Shown: positions 35,774 to 45,182, numbered from the stretch's first letter. The stretch is 64,000 nt of DNA from Pseudomonas sp. PA15(2017) (GCF_001945395.1 NZ_MSXV01000052.1:186001-250000), one strand, 5' to 3'. The notes: a model not told the origin generated them from the letters alone. Numbers and translations are program-made.

Positions 35774-36754
35774 ATGAAAGCACTGCTCTGCAAAGCCTTC
35801 GGCCCTGCCGGAACGCTGGTACTGGAGGACGTCGACAGCCCCAGCCCGAAAGGCAACGAGGTGTTGATCGAGGTGCAGGCCGCCGGCGTGAATTTCCCGG
35901 ACACGCTGATCATCGAGGGCACATACCAGTTCAAACCGCCCTTCCCGTTCTCGCCCGGTGGCGAAGTGGCCGGCGTGGTCAGCGCACTGGGCGACAAGGT
36001 CGCGCACCTGAAGGCAGGCGACCGGGTAATGGCGCTGACCGGCTGGGGCGGCTTTGCCGAACAGGTCACCGCGCCTGCCTACAACGTGTTGCCGGTGCCC
36101 GCGAGCATGGACCTGACCACGGCGGCCGCCTTCGGCATGACCTACGGCACTTCGATGCACGCACTCAGGCAGCGCGCAGGCCTCAAACCGGGTGAAACCC
36201 TGCTGGTGCTGGGTGCCGCCGGCGGTGTCGGCCTGGCAGCGGTGGAAATCGGCAAGGCCATGGGTGCCCGGGTGATCGCCGCAGCCAGTAGCGCCGAGAA
36301 GCTGGAAGTGGCGCGCAACGCGGGCGCCGACGAGCTGATCAACTACAGCGAGCAGAGCCTCAAGGACGAAGTGAAAAAGCTCACCAATGGCCAGGGCGTC
36401 GACGTGATCTACGATCCCGTCGGTGGGCCGCTGTTCGAGGAAGCGTTTCGCTGCATGGCCTGGAACGGCCGTTTCCTGGTGGTCGGCTTCGCCGCCGGCG
36501 GTGGCATCCCGACGCTGCCAGCCAACCTGCCGCTGCTCAAGGGCGCCGCCCTGGTCGGTGTGTTCTGGGGCTCCTTCGCCGGGCGCCAGCCGGCGGACAA
36601 CGCCGACAATTTCCGGCAACTGTTCGCCTGGCACGCCGAGGGCAAACTCAAGCCGCTGGTGTCGCAGACCTTCCCACTGGAGCGCGGTGGCGAGGCGATC
36701 GATGCCCTCGGCCAGCGCAAGGCCGTTGGCAAGCTGGTGATCACAGTGCGCTGA
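35774..36754 (+). CDS. NADPH:quinone oxidoreductase, MDR superfamily
   Basis: 326 residues. The GroES-like half (MKALLCKAFGPAGTLVLEDV, AGVNFPDTLIIEGTYQFKPP, GDRVMALTGWGGFAEQ) is followed by a Rossmann half with LVLGAAGGVGLAAVEIGKAM, YDPVGGPLFEEAFRCM and a typical C-terminus KAVGKLVITVR. No zinc ligands are seen, as in the quinone-reductase branch. It reduces quinones or enones with NADPH; the physiological substrate is unknown. It stands alone before the fec operon. Confidence 0.9.
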   Translation: MKALLCKAFGPAGTLVLEDVDSPSPKGNEVLIEVQAAGVNFPDTLIIEGTYQFKPPFPFSPGGEVAGVVSALGDKVAHLKAGDRVMALTGWGGFAEQVTAPAYNVLPVPASMDLTTAAAFGMTYGTSMHALRQRAGLKPGETLLVLGAAGGVGLAAVEIGKAMGARVIAAASSAEKLEVARNAGADELINYSEQSLKDEVKKLTNGQGVDVIYDPVGGPLFEEAFRCMAWNGRFLVVGFAAGGGIPTLPANLPLLKGAALVGVFWGSFAGRQPADNADNFRQLFAWHAEGKLKPLVSQTFPLERGGEAIDALGQRKAVGKLVITVR

Positions 36755-36782
36755 TCACGCTGGCGCGAAGCGATCAAGCTAT

Positions 36783-36801
36783 GCAAATGAGAACTATTGC
36801 T
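36783..36801 (+). promoter_or_regulatory. Fur-box-like site upstream of fecI
   Basis: GCAAATGAGAACTATTGCT matches 11 of 19 positions of the Fur consensus GATAATGATAATCATTATC and lies 38 bases before the fecI ATG. The position and match level fit iron-repressed transcription of fecIR, as known for fec-type operons. Confidence 0.65.
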
Positions 36802-36838
36802 ATATAAAGCGCGCTTTATTTTTCTGGATACTGCGCGC

Positions 36839-37351
36839 ATGTCGACCTTGTCCTGCCTGCACGACCATCCCGTCGCGGCGCATCAGCTGTACAGCGAGCA
36901 CCACAGCTGGTTGCGCCTGCGCCTGCAACAGCGCCTGGGCTGCACCTTCGATGCGGCAGACCTGGCCCATGACACCTTCCTGCGCATTCTGGCCCGCCGG
37001 GATCTTGCCGATATCCGCGAACCGCGGCCCTACCTGGCCACCGTCGCCAAGGGCCTGATGGTCAATCACCTGCGCCGCAAGACGTTGGAGCGGGCATACC
37101 TGGAAAGCCTCGCATATCTCCCCGAAGATCTGCTGCCCGGCCCCGAAGCGCGGTATCTGCTGCTGGAAACCCTGCTGGAAATCGATGCCCTGCTCGATGG
37201 TCTGCCTGCCAGGGTTCGCCAGGCCTTCCTGTTGTCGCAGCTCGACGGTCTCACTTATCCGCAGATCGCCGAGCACCTGGGCGTGTCACTCAGTTCGGTG
37301 AAACAGTACATGTTCAAGGCCATCCGCCACTGCATGTACCCAGGCCTGTGA
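36839..37351 (+). CDS. fecI: ECF sigma factor FecI
   Basis: 170 residues, iron-starvation ECF sigma factor. Region 2 reads HHSWLRLRLQQRLGCTFDAA, DLAHDTFLRILARRD and PYLATVAKGLMVNHLRRKTL; region 4 is LPARVRQAFLLSQLDGLTYP followed by HLGVSLSSVKQYMFKAIRHC. It would direct RNA polymerase to fecA when FecR relays the receptor signal. ATG 36839 fits the family; an earlier in-frame codon at 36797 lies in the Fur-box region. Its stop overlaps a GTG of fecR. Confidence 0.95.
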   Translation: MSTLSCLHDHPVAAHQLYSEHHSWLRLRLQQRLGCTFDAADLAHDTFLRILARRDLADIREPRPYLATVAKGLMVNHLRRKTLERAYLESLAYLPEDLLPGPEARYLLLETLLEIDALLDGLPARVRQAFLLSQLDGLTYPQIAEHLGVSLSSVKQYMFKAIRHCMYPGL

Positions 37352-37353
37352 GC

Positions 37354-38313
37354 ATGAATTCCCGAGCGCCCTATCAACCGTTGTCCGACACAGCCCTCGA
37401 CCAGGCGGCGCACTGGTTCGTCATCCTGCATGCTGGCGATGCCAGCGAACAGGACCAGCAAGGCTGGCGGCTATGGCTCGAAGCCTCTCCCGAGAACGCT
37501 CGGGCGTGGGCCTGTGCCAACGGCGTCAGCGGCCACTTCAAGGGGCTGCCAGTCGATCTGGCCAGGGCCACGCTGGGCGCTGCGGCGGGTATCGGCCGTC
37601 GCCGTGCGATCAAGAACCTGGCAGTGCTGATCGGCGTTGCCGGTAGCAGCTGGTTTACCCTGCGTGAGCAGCCCTGGCAGCGTTGGACTGCCGACTATCG
37701 GACAGGCCTGGCCGAGCAGGGTGAATGGCGCCTGGCCGACGGCAGCCTGCTGAACCTCAACAGCAGTAGCGCCGTTCGCGTCGAGTTCGGCCAGGCAGAA
37801 CGCATCCTGCATCTGCTCGATGGCGAGCTGCTTCTGGAAACCGGTCACGATCCTCGCCCGCTGCGGGTGACCACTGCCGAAGGCAGCGTCCGCCCCATCG
37901 GCACGCGCTTCTCCGTTAGCCAACAAGCCGGACATTCACGGGTCGCGGTATTCAGTGGCAGCGTAGAACTCACCCCCAGCGCCGCCCCGAGCAGCCCGCG
38001 CCGGCTCGACAGCGGACAGGTGTCGCGGCTGTTCCGCGCTAGCAGCGGCACGCCGATGCCTGCCAGCGATGACCTGCTCGCCTGGCTGCACGGCATGCTG
38101 ATTGCCGATGACATGCCGCTGAGCGAATTCGCCAGTACTTTCGAGCGCCAGCGCCGCGGCAGAGTGACTTGCGCGGCGACGGTGGCCGACCTGCGCATAT
38201 CCGGCGCATTCCCCCTGAACGACAGTGACCGCGCCCTCGACGCCCTGACCGCCAACCTGCCGGTGCGCATCCGCCGCTTCACCCGCTACTGGGTGCATAT
38301 CGAGCCGCGCTGA
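37354..38313 (+). CDS. fecR: FecR anti-sigma/regulator
   Basis: 319 residues. The cytoplasmic N-terminus has LDQAAHWFVILHAGDASEQD and WLEASPENARAWA, a single membrane span lies around IKNLAVLIGVAGSSWFTL, and the periplasmic FecR domain carries WRLADGSLLNLNSSSAVRV and PIGTRFSVSQQ. It transmits the FecA signaling-domain contact to FecI. ATG 37354 is used; GTG 37348, overlapping the fecI stop, is equally possible. Confidence 0.93.
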   Translation: MNSRAPYQPLSDTALDQAAHWFVILHAGDASEQDQQGWRLWLEASPENARAWACANGVSGHFKGLPVDLARATLGAAAGIGRRRAIKNLAVLIGVAGSSWFTLREQPWQRWTADYRTGLAEQGEWRLADGSLLNLNSSSAVRVEFGQAERILHLLDGELLLETGHDPRPLRVTTAEGSVRPIGTRFSVSQQAGHSRVAVFSGSVELTPSAAPSSPRRLDSGQVSRLFRASSGTPMPASDDLLAWLHGMLIADDMPLSEFASTFERQRRGRVTCAATVADLRISGAFPLNDSDRALDALTANLPVRIRRFTRYWVHIEPR

Positions 38314-38387
38314 AAAAAACGTCTGCACGGCCTGTACCTTTTCGATTCTCGACTGGCCCTTCAATACACAACCCATTGGAGGGCACC

Positions 38388-40763
38388 ATGGTCTCGCTCA
38401 CGTTCTTTACCAGCCGTCACCCGCTCACCCTCGCCATCGGCCTGACTTTTGGCACCCTGAGCATACTTCCGATCAACCTGGCCGTGGCCGCTGAAAGCCT
38501 CGCGACCAATACGGCAACCCGCAGCTATGACGTGGCCGCCGGCCCGCTGGGTGCAGCCCTGTCGCGCTTCGCCGCGCAAAGTGGCGTGCTGCTGTCCTTC
38601 GACCCCGCCCTGACCGCCGACAAGAGTAGCGCAGGCCTGAAGGGCAATTACGGCGTCGATGAAGGCTTTGCCCGGTTGCTGCAGGGCAGCGATCTGAGCA
38701 CCGAGCGAGACGCTGGCGGCGGTTACCGCCTGCATACCTTGCGCAGCGCTGCACATGGCGAACCACTGCAGTTGCAGGCCTCCAGCGTGGTGGGGGATTG
38801 GCTCGGCAGCGCCGAGGCGCTCGATGTGTACAACCACCCTGGCGCTCGCGACGTGATTCGCCGCGAAACCTTCGAGCAGGTGGGGGCCAGCAGTGCCCGG
38901 GAAGTGCTCAACCGCATTCCCGGTGTCAACGCGCCGGAAAACAATGGCACCGGCAGCCATGACCTGGCGCTCAACTTCGGTATCCGAGGCCTCAACCCAC
39001 GCCTGGCCTCGCGCTCCACGGTACTGATGGATGGCATTCCGGTGCCCTTCGCCCCTTATGGCCAGCCACAGCTATCCCTGGCCCCGATCTCCCTGGGCAA
39101 CATGGATGCCATCGATGTGGTGCGTGGCGGCGGCGCGGTACGTTATGGCCCACAGAACGTCGGCGGCATCGTCAACTTCGTGACCCGCGCCATCCCTGAC
39201 CAGCCGACCCTCAAGGGCGGCCTGCAGACCGAAGTCAGCCCTTCGAGCAGCCAGGATGGCTTCAAGAAGACCGGCAATCTGCTAGTCGGCGGCACCAACG
39301 ACAATGGCCTGGGTGGCGCGCTGCTCTACTCGGGTACCCGCGGCAGCGACTGGCGCCAGCATAGCGATACGCAGATCGACGACCTGATCCTCAAGGGCAA
39401 GTACAGCGCCGACGATGTGCATACCTTTTCGGCCATGGGTCAGTACTACGAAGGGCAGGCCGACATGCCAGGGGGCCTCAGCACCGCGGCTTTCGGTGCC
39501 GACCCGTACCAATCCACCCGTCCCTACGACAGTTTCTGGGGCCGCCGCACCCTGGCCAGCGCCAGCTACGTCTACACACCGGATGCCGATCGCGAACTCA
39601 GCGTGACCAGTTTCTTTACCAAGACCCTGCGCAGCGGTTTCCTCGAGCAAGGCAACTTCCTCTCCCTGTCGCCACGCGAATACTGGGTGCGCGGCATCGA
39701 GACCCGCTACTCGCAAGCCTTCGACACGGGCACCTTGCACCACGAAGTGGGCGTGGGTTACCGCTATGTCAGCGAAGAAAGCCACGAGCAGCGCTTCCGC
39801 AACCCGACCAGCACCGGCGTACTGCCCAGCACCGCCAGCTTGCGAGACCGTAACAGCCGCGGCGAAACCGAAGCCAGTGCGGTGTATATCGATGACCGTA
39901 TCGATATCGGCAACTGGACCATCACCCCTGGCGTGCGCTACGAGAAGATCGCCTCCCGCCAGGACAACAAGATCAACGGCAGCCGCGCCGCCGGACGCTA
40001 CAATACCGCCTTGCCAGCGCTGAACGTGCTGTACCGGGTCAATGATCGAGTCAACCTGTACGCCAACACCGAAGGCTCGTTCGGCGCCGTGCAGTACAGC
40101 CAGATGGGCAAGGCGCTGGCCAGCGGCGACGTCGAGCCGGAGAAAGCCCGTACCTGGGAACTCGGCACCCGCTATGACGATGGCCTGCTGCAGGCGGAGA
40201 TCGGCGCTTTCCTGATCAACTTCGACAATCAGTACGAGAGCAACCAGCAGACCAACGACGTCACCGCACGCGGCGAGACCCGTCATCGTGGCGTGGAAAG
40301 CAGCCTCAATTACGCGCTCGAGGCGCTGAACCCCGCACTCAGCGGCCTGTCGGTGTACGCCACCTACACCTTCGTCGACGCCGAGATTCGCGAGAATGGC
40401 GCCAACAAGGGCAATCAGGTGCCCTTCTCGTCGCGGCACAAGGGCGTGGTAGGGGCTCGCTATGAAACCGGCCCTTGGCAGTGGGGCGTGGATGGCAGCT
40501 ACCAGAGCAGCCAGTTCGCCGACAACGCCAATACCAAAGCGCAAAACACCGCCGGCAACAACGGCGAGATTCCCGGCTACATGGTCTGGGGGCTACGCGG
40601 CGCATATGATTTCGGCCCGCAGCTGTCCGACCTGACGGTCGCGGTGGGGGTCAAGAACGTTTTCGCTCGTGAGTACTACACCCGCTCGTTCGACGACAAC
40701 AACAGCGGCAAGTACCTCGGCCAACCACGTACCCTGTACGTGCAGACGTCGCTGGCGTTCTGA
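38388..40763 (+). CDS. fecA: Ferric citrate receptor FecA
   Basis: 791 residues. A signal peptide is followed by an N-terminal STN signalling domain (about 45-95: AAGPLGAALSRFAAQSGVLL, YGVDEGFARLLQGSDL), the TonB box/plug (LQASSVVGDWLGSAEAL, REVLNRIPGVNAPENNGTGS) and a 22-strand barrel ending QTSLAF. Long stretches match the E. coli FecA sequence as I remember it, including the plug loop around PVPFAPYGQPQLSLAP. It imports diferric dicitrate and signals through FecR to FecI. ATG 38388 has GGAGGG just upstream. The very strong likeness to the enterobacterial protein suggests horizontal spread. Confidence 0.95.
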   Translation: MVSLTFFTSRHPLTLAIGLTFGTLSILPINLAVAAESLATNTATRSYDVAAGPLGAALSRFAAQSGVLLSFDPALTADKSSAGLKGNYGVDEGFARLLQGSDLSTERDAGGGYRLHTLRSAAHGEPLQLQASSVVGDWLGSAEALDVYNHPGARDVIRRETFEQVGASSAREVLNRIPGVNAPENNGTGSHDLALNFGIRGLNPRLASRSTVLMDGIPVPFAPYGQPQLSLAPISLGNMDAIDVVRGGGAVRYGPQNVGGIVNFVTRAIPDQPTLKGGLQTEVSPSSSQDGFKKTGNLLVGGTNDNGLGGALLYSGTRGSDWRQHSDTQIDDLILKGKYSADDVHTFSAMGQYYEGQADMPGGLSTAAFGADPYQSTRPYDSFWGRRTLASASYVYTPDADRELSVTSFFTKTLRSGFLEQGNFLSLSPREYWVRGIETRYSQAFDTGTLHHEVGVGYRYVSEESHEQRFRNPTSTGVLPSTASLRDRNSRGETEASAVYIDDRIDIGNWTITPGVRYEKIASRQDNKINGSRAAGRYNTALPALNVLYRVNDRVNLYANTEGSFGAVQYSQMGKALASGDVEPEKARTWELGTRYDDGLLQAEIGAFLINFDNQYESNQQTNDVTARGETRHRGVESSLNYALEALNPALSGLSVYATYTFVDAEIRENGANKGNQVPFSSRHKGVVGARYETGPWQWGVDGSYQSSQFADNANTKAQNTAGNNGEIPGYMVWGLRGAYDFGPQLSDLTVAVGVKNVFAREYYTRSFDDNNSGKYLGQPRTLYVQTSLAF

Positions 40764-40944
40764 TCGGTTGCGCGGTGGCGAGCCACCTCGCGGGTTCGCT
40801 GCGCCCTGCCCGGTCTACTGAGCAGCCCGTCACCGAGCGCAGCGATGGGCGGGGAGCGTTCTTCAAGCCTGTTGCCATGCCGCGATGAAACTTGCTCCCG
40901 GGGCTTCGCTGCGCTCTGCCCCCGGCTACCCGGCAAGCGCGAGA

Positions 40945-41910
40945 TCAGCGTGGGGCGTAGGCGAATACGTCTGCGCGCATCTGGTGGGCGTGCATGCCGG
41001 ACTCGACCAGGGCATCCAGGGTCGCGTAGACCATGCTCGGCGAGCCGCTGGCGTAAACGTGCAGCGCACGCAGATCCGCGAAGTCCTCGCGAACCGCCTC
41101 GTGTAGCAGACCACAGCGGCCCTGCCAGCCGCACTGGTCGCTGACCACCTGGTGCAGGAACAGATTGGGCAGTGCCTGCCACTCGTCCCAATGGGGCAGT
41201 TGATAAAAGTCTTCGGGACGTCGCGCGCCCCAGTACAGATGCACCGGATGCTCGAAACCACGCGAGCGGCACTCCTCGACGAGGCTGTGCATCTGCGCCA
41301 TTCCGGTGCCTGCGGCGATCAGTACCAGCGGCCCGTCCGGCAACTCGGCCAGGTGGGCGTCGCCGAATGGCAACTGCACCCGCGCCGTGCTCTGCTCGCG
41401 CAACTGCTGCAACAGATTCGAGGCACTCGCTTCGCGCCCCAGAATGTGCAGCTCCAGGTCACGGCCCTGCTGCGGCGCCGAGGCCAGGGAAAAAGCCGAC
41501 TTCTCGCCATCCTGGCGCTCGATCAGCAGGTACTGGCCGGCGTGGTAGCGCGGCGGCTTGCCGGCCGGTGCCCGCAGCAGCACGCGCCACACATCGCCGC
41601 CAGCGTCGATGCAGCCCACCACCTGGCAACCCAGGCTGCGCACCGGCAGTTCGCCGGGCAGCAACACGCCGTCCCAGTGCAGCACGCAGTCTTCCAGCGG
41701 CTCGGCGATGCAGGCGTACAGCTCACCATGGTCCAGCTCGGCGCCGTTCTGGCGCACGCGGCCTTCGATCAGCAGCGCGGCGCACACGTGACAATTGCCG
41801 TTGCGGCAGCTTTGCGGGCAGGTGTAGCCCAGGCGCCGGGCGGCATCGAGGATGGCTTCGCCGGCTTCGACGTCGAGCACCGCGCCGGACGGTTGCAGGG
41901 TGACCTTCAT
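40945..41910 (-). CDS. 2Fe-2S/FAD oxidoreductase (CDP-6-deoxy-delta-3,4-glucoseen reductase-like)
   Basis: 321 residues. The N-terminal plant-type ferredoxin has CPQSCRNGNCHVC and the last Cys in ELYACIAEPL. Next comes an FAD domain with YHAGQYLLIERQ and SAFSLASAP, then an NAD domain with GPLVLIAAGTGMAQMHSLVE and VYASGSPSMVYATLDALVES. It passes electrons from NAD(P)H to an unknown acceptor. The ATG overlaps the ubiD stop by one base, so it may serve the UbiD/UbiX pathway by supplying reduced flavin; this is inferred. The name comes from distant AscD similarity, not sugar metabolism. Confidence 0.88.
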   Translation of the reverse strand: MKVTLQPSGAVLDVEAGEAILDAARRLGYTCPQSCRNGNCHVCAALLIEGRVRQNGAELDHGELYACIAEPLEDCVLHWDGVLLPGELPVRSLGCQVVGCIDAGGDVWRVLLRAPAGKPPRYHAGQYLLIERQDGEKSAFSLASAPQQGRDLELHILGREASASNLLQQLREQSTARVQLPFGDAHLAELPDGPLVLIAAGTGMAQMHSLVEECRSRGFEHPVHLYWGARRPEDFYQLPHWDEWQALPNLFLHQVVSDQCGWQGRCGLLHEAVREDFADLRALHVYASGSPSMVYATLDALVESGMHAHQMRADVFAYAPR

Positions 41911-43376
41911 CAATCGATTCCCAACTGGCTCCAGATTTCATCGACCCGCCTGGTGACCGCCTCGTCCTTGACGATGGCGCGGCCCCATTCGCGATTGGTC
42001 TCGCCCGGCCACTTGTGAGTGGCATCGAGGCCCATCTTCGAACCCAGGCCGGAAATCGGCGAGGCGAAATCCAGGTAGTCGATCGGCGTGTTCTCGATCA
42101 TCACCGTGTCGCGCTTGGGGTCCATGCGCGTGGTGATGGCCCAGATCACGTCGTTCCAGTCGCGGGCATTGATGTCGTCGTCGGTGACGATCACGAACTT
42201 GGTGTACATGAACTGGCGCAGGAACGACCACACGCCGAGCATCACGCGCTTGGCGTGCCCTGGGTACTGCTTCTTCATGGTCACCACCGCCATGCGGTAG
42301 GAACAGCCTTCCGGCGGCAGGTAGAAGTCGGTGATCTCCGGAAACTGCTTCTGCAGGATCGGCACGAACACCTCGTTCAGCGCTACGCCGAGAATCGCCG
42401 GTTCATCTGGCGGCCGGCCGGTGTAGGTGCTGTGATAGATCGGGTCGCGACGGCGGGTGATGCGCTCGACGGTGAATACCGGGAAGGTATCCACCTCGTT
42501 GTAGTAACCGGTATGGTCACCATATGGCCCTTCCGGCGCGGTCTCGCTCGGATGGATCACGCCTTCGAGAACGATCTCGGCGCTGGCCGGCACCTGCAAG
42601 TCATTGCCGATGGCCTTGACCAGTTCGGTACGATGGCCGCGCAGCAAGCCGGCGAAGGCGTATTCGGAGAGCGTGTCGGGCACTGGCGTTACCGCGCCGA
42701 GAATGGTCGCCGGGTCCGCCCCCAGGGCCACGCACACCGGATAGGATTTGCCCGGATGCTTCTGGCACCACTCGCGGTAATCCAGCGCGCCGCCGCGGTG
42801 GCTGAGCCAGCGCATGATCACCTTGTTGCGGCCGATCACCTGCTGGCGGTAGATACCCAGGTTCTGACGCTCCTTGTTCGGCCCCTTGGTGATGGTCAGC
42901 CCCCAGGTGATCAGCGGCGCCACATCGCCCGGCCAGCAGTGCTGGATCGGCAGCTTGCTCAGGTCGACGTCGTCGCCCTCCTCGATCACTTCATGGCACG
43001 GCGCATCCTTGAGCACCTTGGGCGCCATGCTGATGACCTTCTTGAAGATCGGCAGCTTGCTCCAGGCATCCTTGAGCCCCTTCGGCGGCTCGGGCTCCTT
43101 GAGAAAGGCCAGCAGCTTGCCGATTTCGCGCAGCTCGGAAACGTCTTCGGCGCCCATGCCCAACGCCACGCGCTTGGGCGTGCCGAACAGGTTGCCGAGT
43201 ACCGGAACGCTATGGCCGGTGGGGTTCTCGAACAGCAGCGCCGGGCCGCCCTTGCGCAGGGTGCGGTCGCACACTTCGGTCATTTCCAGGATCGGCGATA
43301 CCGGCGCCTGGATGCGCTTGAGCTCGCCGCGCGCTTCCAGGCCGCGGATAAAGTCGCGCAGATCGCGATACTGCAT
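41910..43376 (-). CDS. ubiD: 4-hydroxy-3-polyprenylbenzoate decarboxylase
   Basis: 488 residues, the usual UbiD length. It removes the carboxyl group in ubiquinone synthesis using prenylated FMN made by UbiX. The start MQYRDLRDFIRGLEARGELK and the blocks CDRTLRKGGPALLFENPTGH, QNLGIYRQQVIGRNKVIMRW, EGPYGDHTGYYNEVDTFPVF and KFVIVTDDDINARDWNDV are diagnostic. It is the first gene of a two-gene unit with the reductase. ubiX is not in the window. Confidence 0.97.
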   Translation of the reverse strand: MQYRDLRDFIRGLEARGELKRIQAPVSPILEMTEVCDRTLRKGGPALLFENPTGHSVPVLGNLFGTPKRVALGMGAEDVSELREIGKLLAFLKEPEPPKGLKDAWSKLPIFKKVISMAPKVLKDAPCHEVIEEGDDVDLSKLPIQHCWPGDVAPLITWGLTITKGPNKERQNLGIYRQQVIGRNKVIMRWLSHRGGALDYREWCQKHPGKSYPVCVALGADPATILGAVTPVPDTLSEYAFAGLLRGHRTELVKAIGNDLQVPASAEIVLEGVIHPSETAPEGPYGDHTGYYNEVDTFPVFTVERITRRRDPIYHSTYTGRPPDEPAILGVALNEVFVPILQKQFPEITDFYLPPEGCSYRMAVVTMKKQYPGHAKRVMLGVWSFLRQFMYTKFVIVTDDDINARDWNDVIWAITTRMDPKRDTVMIENTPIDYLDFASPISGLGSKMGLDATHKWPGETNREWGRAIVKDEAVTRRVDEIWSQLGID

Positions 43377-43455
43377 GCTGGAACCTCATTCGAATCGGGG
43401 CGCAAAGTTTAGCGCCGAAGTCGGACTTGCAGAACAGTCGATACTACAGACAGAC

Positions 43456-43482
43456 AAAAGCCGGGTTTCCCCGGCTTTTTTT
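43456..43482. terminator. Bidirectional terminator between rho and ubiD
   Basis: AAAAGCCGGG (43456-43465) and CCCGGCTTTT (43470-43479) form a 10-base stem with a TTTC loop; seven Ts end it on the plus side, four on the minus side. It separates the rho unit from ubiD, both on the minus strand. Repeat copy C lies between it and the rho stop. Confidence 0.85.
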
Positions 43483-43501
43483 GTGCCACCACTAAATTCT
43501 G

Positions 43502-43688
43502 GATCGTAGCGAGCGGAGGTCAGGCGAGGGCTAGGCGCCCCCACGAAAACCGGCGAAAAAGCGGAGTGTACTTTTGTACATGAGCATGACTCGCTCCGCT
43601 CGCCCCTTCGGGGCCGCACTAAAGTGCGTTAGCCGCAAGCGGCTTTCTGAGCCGGTTTTCAACGAAGCATGGCATTCGCGCAGTAGAT
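43502..43688 (+). repeat. Long hairpin intergenic repeat, copy C
   Basis: About 187 bases carrying the shared blocks GAGCGGAGGTCAGGCGAGG, GAAAACCGGCGAAAAAGCG, TTTTGTACATGAGCATG, GAGCCGGTTTTCAACGAAGC and GCGCAGTAG. An extra ~50 bases with small hairpins (CGCCCCTTCGGGGC, AGCCGCAAGCGGCT) make it longer than copies A and B. It ends 5 bases before the rho stop codon. Confidence 0.8.
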
Positions 43689-43692
43689 CCGC

Positions 43693-44952
43693 TTACTTGC
43701 GCTTCATGGACATGAAGAACTCGTCGTTGGTCTTGGTCGCTTTCAATTTGTCGATCAAGAACTCGATGGCGGCGATCTCGTCCATCGGGTGCAGCAGCTT
43801 GCGCAGGATCCACATGCGCTGCAGTTCGTCTTCGGCGGTCAGCAACTCTTCGCGGCGGGTACCGGCGCGGTTGATGTTGATGGCCGGGAATACGCGCTTC
43901 TCGGCGATACGACGATCCAGGGGCAGCTCCATGTTGCCGGTACCCTTGAATTCTTCGTAGATCACTTCGTCCATCTTCGAGCCGGTTTCCACCAGCGCAG
44001 TGGCGATGATGGTCAGCGAGCCGCCTTCTTCGATGTTACGCGCGGCGCCGAAGAAGCGCTTCGGCTTCTCCAGGGCGTGGGCGTCGACACCACCGGTGAG
44101 CACCTTGCCGGAGCTCGGGATCACGGTGTTGTAGGCGCGGGCCAGACGGGTGATGGAGTCGAGCAGGATGACCACATCCTTCTTGTGCTCGACCAGGCGC
44201 TTGGCCTTCTCGATGACCATCTCGGCCACCTGCACGTGGCGGGTCGGCGGCTCGTCGAAGGTGGAGGCGACCACTTCGCCGCGCACGGTGCGCTGCATCT
44301 CGGTCACTTCTTCCGGGCGCTCGTCGATCAGCAGAACGATCAGGTGGCACTCGGGGTTGTTACGGGTGATGTTCGAGGCGATGTTCTGCAGCATGATGGT
44401 CTTGCCCGCTTTCGGCGGGGCGACGATCAGGCCACGCTGGCCCTTGCCGATCGGCGCACAGAGGTCGATCACGCGGCCGGTGATGTCCTCGGTGGAGCCG
44501 TTGCCGGCTTCCATGGTCAGGCGCTTGTTGGGGAACAGCGGCGTCAGGTTCTCGAACAGAATCTTGTTCTTGGCGTTTTCCGGACGGTCGAAGTTGATGC
44601 TGTCGACCTTGAGCAGGGCGAAGTAACGCTCGCCTTCTTTCGGCGGGCGGATCTTGCCGACGATGGTGTCACCGGTACGCAGGTTGAAGCGGCGGATCTG
44701 GCTCGGCGAGACGTAGATGTCATCGGGGCCGGCGAGATAGGAGGCGTCTGCGCTGCGCAAAAAGCCGAAACCGTCCTGGAGAATCTCCAGCACGCCGTCA
44801 CCGGAAATTTCTTCACCGCCTTTGGCATGTTTCTTCAACAACGAGAAGATCACGTCCTGCTTGCGCGAGCGGGCCATGTTCTCGATGCCCATCTGCTCGG
44901 CCATTTCCAGCAGTTCGGTAATCGGCTTTTGCTTGAGTTCAGTCAGATTCAT
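43693..44952 (-). CDS. rho: Transcription termination factor Rho
   Basis: 419 residues, the standard length. The N-terminal RNA-binding domain has MNLTELKQKPITELLEMAEQ, DGFGFLRSADASYLAGPDDI and VSPSQIRRFNLRTGD; the ATPase core has Walker A APPKAGKTIMLQ, VLLIDERPEEVTEMQRTV, DSITRLARAYN and the R-loop/Q-loop region with GGVDAHALEKPKRFFGAARN. The hexamer terminates transcription on C-rich RNA. It lies downstream of trxA on the same strand, behind the trxA terminator. Confidence 0.99.
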   Translation of the reverse strand: MNLTELKQKPITELLEMAEQMGIENMARSRKQDVIFSLLKKHAKGGEEISGDGVLEILQDGFGFLRSADASYLAGPDDIYVSPSQIRRFNLRTGDTIVGKIRPPKEGERYFALLKVDSINFDRPENAKNKILFENLTPLFPNKRLTMEAGNGSTEDITGRVIDLCAPIGKGQRGLIVAPPKAGKTIMLQNIASNITRNNPECHLIVLLIDERPEEVTEMQRTVRGEVVASTFDEPPTRHVQVAEMVIEKAKRLVEHKKDVVILLDSITRLARAYNTVIPSSGKVLTGGVDAHALEKPKRFFGAARNIEEGGSLTIIATALVETGSKMDEVIYEEFKGTGNMELPLDRRIAEKRVFPAININRAGTRREELLTAEDELQRMWILRKLLHPMDEIAAIEFLIDKLKATKTNDEFFMSMKRK

Positions 44953-45154
44953 ATAGGAATGACGTATTTATAAGAGGAGGGAATGGTAAGCATTGAGCTT
45001 GAGAGGCCGCACCGCGAGGAGGCGACAGGCGCCCGCTTTATTGTCGAATGTTCGATTAGGAATGCGTCGGCAGCGGCGTGCAGGGGGTCGCTTAGGAAAA
45101 GCGACGGCCCCGAATGTAACATCGGCTTTGCGAAGGCGTCTAGCCTCCAGGCAG

Positions 45155-45182
45155 AAAAAAGCCCCGTTGTATACGGGGCCTT
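45155..45182 (-). terminator. Intrinsic terminator of trxA
   Basis: On the minus strand GCCCCGT, a 5-base loop and ACGGGGC form a short strong stem followed by six Ts. It starts 13 bases beyond the trxA stop. The ~200 bases from here to the rho start show no other element I can name; rho must have its own promoter there or depend on read-through. Confidence 0.9.

Noticed and set aside
38314..38387. FecI-dependent promoter before fecA
   Set aside because: The 74-base gap must hold it if the system works as in E. coli, but I could not fix a convincing -35/-10 pair and so did not list one.
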